From NCBI GenBank assembly GCA_009774215.1, contig VSNH01000040.1:1-24578 (forward strand): a stretch of 24,578 nucleotides of DNA, written 5' to 3'. The DNA comes from Lachnospiraceae bacterium. Lineage in GTDB: Bacteria > Bacillota > Clostridia > Lachnospirales > Lachnospiraceae. A program made the translations under genes and the position numbers. Under the pieces are notes generated by a model. The model was not told where the DNA came from. It saw nothing but the letters and a program-made list of their open reading frames with translations, and made no database searches. Positions 21,355 to 24,578 of this stretch are shown piece by piece (the stretch's first letter is position 1; every line of letters begins with the position of its first letter).

Positions 21355-21843
21355 TTAGTGTTTACATAAAACCATTCTAATGGTTTTTATAAAAGCCGTC
21401 AACCGTTTTTTAATAAATTCTTTACACTTTTTCAATTTTCTGCCAAGGTAAAGAACAAACGTTTTCCCTGTATAAATCAGGCGTTTCAGGGGTTTTAGCA
21501 CAATTTGTAGAATACGAAAAACGAACCACATGATCTTGTGTAGACACGTTGACATAACATTTATGAACGCATCCCTTACAGTCACTTTATAAAAAAACAT
21601 GCCAATTGTGGCGCCGAGAACCGCAAACCACCGAAGGGTTCCGTCGTTCTCCCTGTAAAGCATATAGAAAACGCCGATCCCACAGGCCAGCCAGAATAAT
21701 AAATCCTCCGCCGACATCAAAGCCGTCCCATGCTTGATAAGCTTGCGGAGCACACGGATCCAGTCATAGATAAAAGTAATGACCAGCCCCATAATGACGG
21801 AATGTGTAAAAAAAGTAAGTTCCTGCACGATCTCCCGGCTCAT
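21355..21843 (-). CDS. yabQ: Spore cortex biosynthesis protein YabQ
   Basis: 162 residues with about four hydrophobic segments (LTFFTHSVIMGLVITFIYDW, LLFWLACGIGVFYMLY, LRWFAVLGATIGMFFYKV, IMWFVFRILQIVLKPL) and a strongly basic C-terminal tail. In Bacillus, YabQ is a sigma-E-dependent membrane protein of the mother cell needed for spore cortex. The position between yabP and divIC is diagnostic. The ribosome site is unusual: a run of seven G ends only three bases before the ATG. The ATG lies about 15 bases after a long hairpin. Co-transcription with yabP from the sigma-E promoter upstream of yabP is likely. Confidence 0.92.
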   Translation of the reverse strand: MSREIVQELTFFTHSVIMGLVITFIYDWIRVLRKLIKHGTALMSAEDLLFWLACGIGVFYMLYRENDGTLRWFAVLGATIGMFFYKVTVRDAFINVMSTCLHKIMWFVFRILQIVLKPLKRLIYTGKTFVLYLGRKLKKCKEFIKKRLTAFIKTIRMVLCKH

Positions 21844-21858
21844 ATGCCCCCCCTGTAC

Positions 21859-21953
21859 GGAGAATGCTGCTTTGAAAGCATTCTCCCAAGTGAAACTTAG
21901 AACTTCTTAGTGAAGCAGCCTTTGCTGCTGAACTTTAGGAGTTCTTTTCACTT
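21859..21953 (-). repeat. Two large hairpins between yabP and yabQ
   Basis: A composite hairpin of 66 bases (21888-21953) has outer arms AAGTGAAA/TTTCACTT, continuing with AGAACT/AGTTCT and an inner AGCAGC/GCTGCT stem. Next to it is a perfect 10-bp stem, GGAGAATGCT/AGCATTCTCC (21859-21868 with 21877-21886). They fill nearly all of the 112-base gap. No T run follows, so neither looks like a terminator. Confidence 0.65.
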
Positions 21954-21955
21954 TG

Positions 21956-22246
21956 TTATTTGAACAGTCTCGCCAGCAGGGACTCCCCCTTCGCTCCATA
22001 TCCCGCGGTTTCCGAGTAGGTAAAGCTATCGATCCGCCCGTCGATATCCACTTCGCCCTTATCCAGAGAAAGCCTGCTGACATGAAGCTCCCCGCCCCGT
22101 ATCATCAGCATTCCCTGCTCTGTCTCCAGCAAAATCTCATTCACATCAAAGGAAAGCACATCATTTACGCCCGTCAGCGCACAGGTCCTTCTGCCTGTAA
22201 GCATCAGCTTATGCGGCCGCTTACCGCTGTTATTCAAATCTTCCAT
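21956..22246 (-). CDS. yabP: Sporulation protein YabP
   Basis: 96 residues, the family length. It is a small soluble protein of repeated beta-strand pattern (CALTGVNDVLSFDVNEILLETEQGMLMIRGGELHVSRLSLDKGEVDIDGRIDS), related to spore-coat-assembly proteins of the YabP/YqfC type. In Bacillus it is made in the mother cell under sigma-E and contributes to spore formation. The ATG at 22246 has AGGAGGGC upstream. A consensus sigma-E promoter lies 37-65 bases before the start, the best direct evidence of regulation in this cluster. Confidence 0.93.
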   Translation of the reverse strand: MEDLNNSGKRPHKLMLTGRRTCALTGVNDVLSFDVNEILLETEQGMLMIRGGELHVSRLSLDKGEVDIDGRIDSFTYSETAGYGAKGESLLARLFK

Positions 22247-22259
22247 ACACGCCCTCCTA

Positions 22260-22275
22260 TACCATAATTATGGTA
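22260..22275. repeat. Perfect 16-bp palindrome just upstream of the yabP ribosome site
   Basis: TACCATAATTATGGTA is fully self-complementary. It begins about seven bases after the sigma-E -10 element, so it would sit at the very 5' end of the yabP mRNA and end just before AGGAGG. It could be an operator or a 5' hairpin. Confidence 0.6.
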
Positions 22276-22282
22276 CTGATTC

Positions 22283-22311
22283 AGTGTATGCCTGCTTTTT
22301 CAAAAATATGC
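22283..22311 (-). promoter_or_regulatory. Sigma-E (sporulation mother-cell) promoter of yabP-yabQ
   Basis: On the minus strand: GCATATT (22305-22311), a 14-base spacer and CATACACT (22283-22290). This agrees at every position with the Bacillus sigma-E consensus (kmATATT-N14-CATACAhT). The downstream genes yabP and yabQ belong to the sigma-E regulon in Bacillus. Confidence 0.85.
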
Positions 22312-22341
22312 AGCTATTCAGCCTTCGTCTTCATAGTTACT

Positions 22342-22436
22342 GAATCCGGTCTATTCCAGTTTTGCCTTCGGCAAAGAGACCGGATTCTTCGGGGCCTTTA
22401 CGTGTTTTCACGGACTTTGCAGCATGTGCAAAGTCC
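22342..22436 (-). repeat. Two long perfect hairpins between rqcP and yabP
   Basis: The first is a perfect 11-bp outer stem, GAATCCGGTCT/AGACCGGATTC (22342-22352 with 22377-22387), enclosing TTTGCC/GGCAAA (22361-22366 with 22370-22375). The second is a perfect 10-bp stem, GGACTTTGCA/TGCAAAGTCC, with a 5-nt loop (22412-22421 with 22427-22436). Neither has a T run. They lie in the 227-base gap upstream of the sigma-E promoter. Confidence 0.65.
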
Positions 22437-22473
22437 TATGCTGTACTGTTAATATACCTTCTACTTTCGCAGT

Positions 22474-22716
22474 CTATGTGAGGTAGCGGAACAGTTCCTT
22501 TGCCTCCTCTTTGCGCACCGTCTCCTGCACGTCGAGCACTTCCACCTTCACCTCTTTGTTTCCAAACTGTATGGTAATCACATCCCCCGCCTTTACATTG
22601 GCTGACGCCTTAGCGGGTCTGTCGTTAATGAGAACCCTGCCCGCATCACAGGCTTCGTTGGCCACCGTGCGGCGCTTGATCAGTCTTGATACCTTTAAAT
22701 ATTTGTCCAGTCTCAT
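22474..22716 (-). CDS. rqcP: S4-domain ribosome quality-control factor RqcP (YabO)
   Basis: 80 residues, essentially one S4 RNA-binding domain (MRLDKYLKVSRLIKRRTVANEACDAGRVLINDRPAKAS) followed by a short beta-strand tail. In Bacillus, RqcP/YabO binds stalled 50S-peptidyl-tRNA complexes and works with RqcH in adding C-terminal alanine tails. The ATG at 22716 has GGAGGAGG directly upstream. The frame can be read back to 22770, but that part lies in a structured leader and does not resemble the family. The position right after the HU gene is conserved. Confidence 0.93.
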   Translation of the reverse strand: MRLDKYLKVSRLIKRRTVANEACDAGRVLINDRPAKASANVKAGDVITIQFGNKEVKVEVLDVQETVRKEEAKELFRYLT

Positions 22717-22739
22717 ATTTACCTCCTCCTTCTTTTTAT

Positions 22740-22864
22740 CGCGTATAAGCGGATTCAAAATGCTCCGCATTTCTCGTCGCGCTGCTCGTCAAAAGCCCAT
22801 ACACGAATATACTCATGTAAACATGGCATATTCCTACCTGTGCTTCTGACTTCGCTTATACGCG
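22740..22864 (-). repeat. Hairpin-rich element closed by a 12-bp inverted repeat, upstream of rqcP
   Basis: CGCGTATAAGCG (22740-22751) and CGCTTATACGCG (22853-22864) are perfect complements separated by 101 bases. Flanking A and T runs could extend the pairing. Inside are AAATGC/GCATTT with a three-base loop and GAATAT/ATATTC with an inner CATG pair. The whole resembles a multi-branched RNA junction ending about 15 bases before the rqcP Shine-Dalgarno sequence. No known class recognised. Confidence 0.6.
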
Positions 22865-22893
22865 AAAAAGCCCGTATGCGATGCATACAGGCC
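22865..22893 (-). terminator. Terminator of the HU gene
   Basis: A 9-bp stem with one mismatch (22884-22892 with 22870-22878) and a 5-nt loop is followed on the minus strand by TTTTT (22865-22869), about 25 bases after the HU stop. The element upstream of rqcP starts immediately after it. Confidence 0.8.
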
Positions 22894-22915
22894 TCATCCG
22901 TCTCCAAAAATTCAA

Positions 22916-23191
22916 TTATGCGTTGAGCATATCCTTTAAAGCCTTACCAGCCTTAAACTTGGGAGCCTTGGATGCTGCGATCTTCATAACAGCGCCGCTC
23001 TGAGGATTTCTGCCTTCTCTTGCCGCTCTCTTGGAAACTTCGAAAGTACCAAAGCCGACTAACTGTACCTTACCGTCCTTCTTCAGCTCGTCCGCAACCA
23101 CGTCCGTAAATGCCTTTAACGCCTTTTCTGCATCTTTCTTAGATAAGCCTGCCTGATCAGCCATTGCTGCAACTAACTCTGTTTTGTTCAT
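22916..23191 (-). CDS. hup: HU-family DNA-binding protein
   Basis: 91 residues, the standard HU length. MNKTELVAAMADQAGLSKKDAEKALKAF forms the helical dimer body. The signature VGFGTFEVSKRAAREGRNPQSG lies at about residues 45-66. KAPKFKAGKALKDML closes the beta-arm and C-terminal helix. HU is an abundant nucleoid protein that bends DNA without strong sequence preference. It is likely highly expressed: it has a consensus promoter (TTGACA-N17-TATAAA), a strong ribosome site (GAGGAGG) and its own terminator. Its place between mazG and rqcP matches the Firmicute order. Confidence 0.98.
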   Translation of the reverse strand: MNKTELVAAMADQAGLSKKDAEKALKAFTDVVADELKKDGKVQLVGFGTFEVSKRAAREGRNPQSGAVMKIAASKAPKFKAGKALKDMLNA

Positions 23192-23257
23192 TTGAACTCC
23201 TCCTCTTAAATGAGTTATCGTATTATTTTCGTTTCCCTTGGAAACTGGCTATACATA

Positions 23258-23286
23258 TTTATATCTGCTTTTACCTGGCATGTCAA
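23258..23286 (-). promoter_or_regulatory. Strong sigma-A promoter of hup
   Basis: On the minus strand: TTGACA (23281-23286), a 17-base spacer and TATAAA (23258-23263), about 65 bases before the ATG. The -35 directly adjoins the mazG terminator. Confidence 0.88.
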
Positions 23287-23287
23287 G

Positions 23288-23317
23288 AAAAAAATGCCTT
23301 TTTTACGGCATTTTTCG
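23288..23317. terminator. Intrinsic terminator between mazG and hup
   Basis: AAAAATGCC (23290-23298) pairs with GGCATTTTT (23307-23315) around an 8-nt loop, with A/T runs on both sides. It ends mazG transcription on the minus strand. Confidence 0.82.
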
Positions 23318-23385
23318 GGTTCGCCCGCATTTGCTTTTCATTGTTAAAGCCATATTCGACAAAAAATACCTTATTGTCAGAAAAC

Positions 23386-24090
23386 TTACTCGTATTTGTC
23401 AATTAAATCATCTATTCGGTCCGCCAACGCCTGTTCCTGCGGGATTTTTGTAATTCTTGCCACATCGCTGATCCGTAGAAGCAGATCGGATATCAGCGCC
23501 TCTATTTTTTTATTGTCCGCCTGCGGTTCACAATTACTCAAAGCCTCCGCCAGCTCACAGATCGCGGCCGTATCCTGTTCAAAAGTGCTTCCCTTTTCAT
23601 AGTGCTTATCTATCTTCTTCAAAACTTTGACTGCTCTGGTCAGCGCCGGAAGCTCTTTTGGAATGTCTTTTAAGGGCGATTCCACCCAATCTTTATCCTT
23701 TTTCTCCTCCTTCTTGATCTCCTCCCAGTTTACCAGCACCTCGTCGGGTGTATCCGCATTTCCCGTGCCAAAAACATGGGGATGCCGCCGCACCATTTTA
23801 CGGCTGACTTCATTCACCACGTCCTTCATGGTAAAAAGGCTCTCCTCGGAAGCAATCTGCGCGTGCATCACGACCTGCAGAAGAACGTCCCCCAGTTCCT
23901 CGATCATATTTTCGGGATTGCCCGTCTTGTTGTAAATGCGAATGGAAGCGAGCAGCTCTGCCGCCTCCTCCATCATACAGGGCTTTAAACTGTCGTGGGT
24001 CTGCACCTTATCCCAGGGGCAGCCGTTCTCGCTGCGAAGGGCGGCGATGATTTCAAGAAATTCCTCGTAAGTGTATTGTTTTTCTGACAT
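23386..24090 (-). CDS. mazG: Nucleoside triphosphate pyrophosphohydrolase MazG
   Basis: 234 residues, the two-domain MazG length. It hydrolyses noncanonical or excess NTPs to NMP and pyrophosphate. The first domain starts at YEEFLEIIAALRSENGCPWDKVQTHDSLKP and holds the Mg-binding ExxE...ExxD motifs (MMEEAAELL and EELGDVLLQV). RRHPHVFG and VNWEEIKKEEK are also family hallmarks. The second domain at the C-terminus is more degraded. Bacillus YabN at this locus is fused to a tetrapyrrole methylase domain; none is present here. The ATG at 24090 has GAAGGAG six bases upstream; the frame extends to 24120 without support. Confidence 0.95.
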   Translation of the reverse strand: MSEKQYTYEEFLEIIAALRSENGCPWDKVQTHDSLKPCMMEEAAELLASIRIYNKTGNPENMIEELGDVLLQVVMHAQIASEESLFTMKDVVNEVSRKMVRRHPHVFGTGNADTPDEVLVNWEEIKKEEKKDKDWVESPLKDIPKELPALTRAVKVLKKIDKHYEKGSTFEQDTAAICELAEALSNCEPQADNKKIEALISDLLLRISDVARITKIPQEQALADRIDDLIDKYE

Positions 24091-24194
24091 GTGTGCTCCT
24101 TCAACCATATTATTTTTCAAACTATATATTTTTAATTATGGCGCATTTCATTGTAATTAATCGTGGCACAATCTTACGCCTCCCTTAACATTTT

Positions 24195-24240
24195 AAATCA
24201 AACGCCCGACCAAGGACATATATCCCCTATCGGGCGCTGT
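24195..24240 (-). terminator. Terminator after the partial gene at the right edge
   Basis: On the minus strand: CGCCCGA pairs with TCGGGCG (24230-24236 with 24203-24209), with a weaker inner GGGGA/TCCTT pairing, followed by TTTGATTT. It lies about 30 bases past the stop at 24265. Confidence 0.75.
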
Positions 24241-24264
24241 CTGTTCCTATGTAGGTATAAACAA

Positions 24265-24578
24265 TTACTTAAACAATGAGGAAAACCATTTTCGAATCGG
24301 GTGCGCTTCCTTGGTTATCTCCACCTTTTCTGTAGTCAAGCCGTTTTTTGCATCTCCATCGCCGGTTTCGCTGCCGCTGCTGTTACCCGTGTCCGTGCCG
24401 CCGGTTTCGTTCTGATTACCGGTTCCCGTGCCATTGCTCTCGTTATCATCGGATTTCTCCGGGTCTTTCGACGTTCCCGTGGCATCTCCGGGAGTAGTGG
24501 GGTGCGTGGGCTTTTCGTCCGGATTCTCCGGGTTTTGGGGAGTTCCCGTGCTGCCGTCCTGATTGCCATCCCCTTCAT
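24265..24578 (-). CDS. C-terminal fragment of an unknown protein with a Gly/Thr/Asn/Asp-rich tail
   Basis: An open frame enters from the right edge and ends at the TAA at 24265-24267, giving the last 103 residues. The first 80 are low-complexity and hydrophilic (for example EGDGNQDGSTGTPQNPENPDEK and NGTGTGNQNETGGTDTG), typical of an unstructured linker or a surface-exposed tail. The last 22 (VEITKEAHPIRKWFSSLFK) are basic and amphipathic. In many Firmicutes a spore or cell-wall gene precedes mazG, but too little is visible to name it. The frame is chosen because it reads through to the window edge, ends just before a terminator and gives coherent composition; a frame starting at 24578 with Arg/Thr/Ala-rich output is its shadow. 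Confidence 0.7.
   Translation of the reverse strand, partial: EGDGNQDGSTGTPQNPENPDEKPTHPTTPGDATGTSKDPEKSDDNESNGTGTGNQNETGGTDTGNSSGSETGDGDAKNGLTTEKVEITKEAHPIRKWFSSLFK

Noticed and set aside
24336..24578. Arg/Thr/Ala-rich 80-residue frame at the right edge
   Set aside because: The neighbouring minus-strand frame runs through the edge to a stop just before a terminator and gives a coherent hydrophilic tail, so this one is its shadow.

Overview
The window looks like chromosomal DNA of a spore-forming Clostridia member, most likely a Lachnospiraceae. The evidence is mixed GC content, strong AGGAGG-type ribosome binding sites, the conserved mazG / HU / rqcP(yabO) / yabP / yabQ / divIC / spoIIE / tilS / hpt / ftsH order, and family-typical proteins. 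Family assignments come from reading the translated sequence; no database search was run. Nearly all genes are on the minus strand. Only an HPr-like gene and an Hsp20 gene are on the plus strand. No tRNA, rRNA, CRISPR array or insertion sequence was seen.

Layout. (1) 1-2070: a small HPr-like protein lacking the catalytic His but keeping the regulatory Ser, a sugar-phosphate isomerase/epimerase family protein, and an Hsp20 chaperone, each bounded by clear terminators. (2) 2115-5890: an ECF sigma factor, a single-pass membrane protein in the anti-sigma position, and a YfbK-like von Willebrand A lipoprotein. The sigma gene and the lipoprotein gene are preceded by the same promoter-like motif (AACC-N15/16-GGTATTA), which suggests a self-controlled envelope-stress unit. 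(3) 5954-8253: a threonine aldolase gene with a large in-frame internal deletion, a small MGMT-fold protein, and a membrane-anchored transglutaminase-like protein with its own promoter. (4) 8264-13045: a polar amino acid ABC transporter operon (lipoprotein, two permeases, ATPase) with an inserted URO-D-superfamily protein that carries the His-x-Cys...Cys zinc pattern of MtaA-type methyltransferases. It is preceded by a 647-nt leader holding a consensus promoter, a 42-codon Cys- and Met-rich leader ORF, an intrinsic terminator and a run of perfect hairpins. One hairpin loop is complementary to the bases just upstream of the Shine-Dalgarno sequence. (5) 13121-15316: a cytoplasmic GH13 glycosidase whose promoter lies in a perfect 10-bp inverted repeat. 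(6) 15349-24090: the sporulation / cell-division / tRNA-modification cluster, running mazG to ftsH on the minus strand, with a candidate small RNA downstream of ftsH and a consensus sigma-E promoter before yabP. (7) 24265-24578: the low-complexity C-terminus of a gene cut by the window edge.

The best candidate for an undescribed system is the regulatory leader of the ABC/methyltransferase operon (12474-13045). It looks like cysteine- (or methionine-) sensing attenuation by a leader peptide, followed by a structured RNA at the start of the first gene. Together with the MtaA-like protein it suggests uptake and demethylation of a sulfur or methylated amino-acid-like compound. The substrate is inference. 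A second theme is that the spaces between genes in the hup-yabO-yabP-yabQ section are unusually rich in long perfect hairpins.
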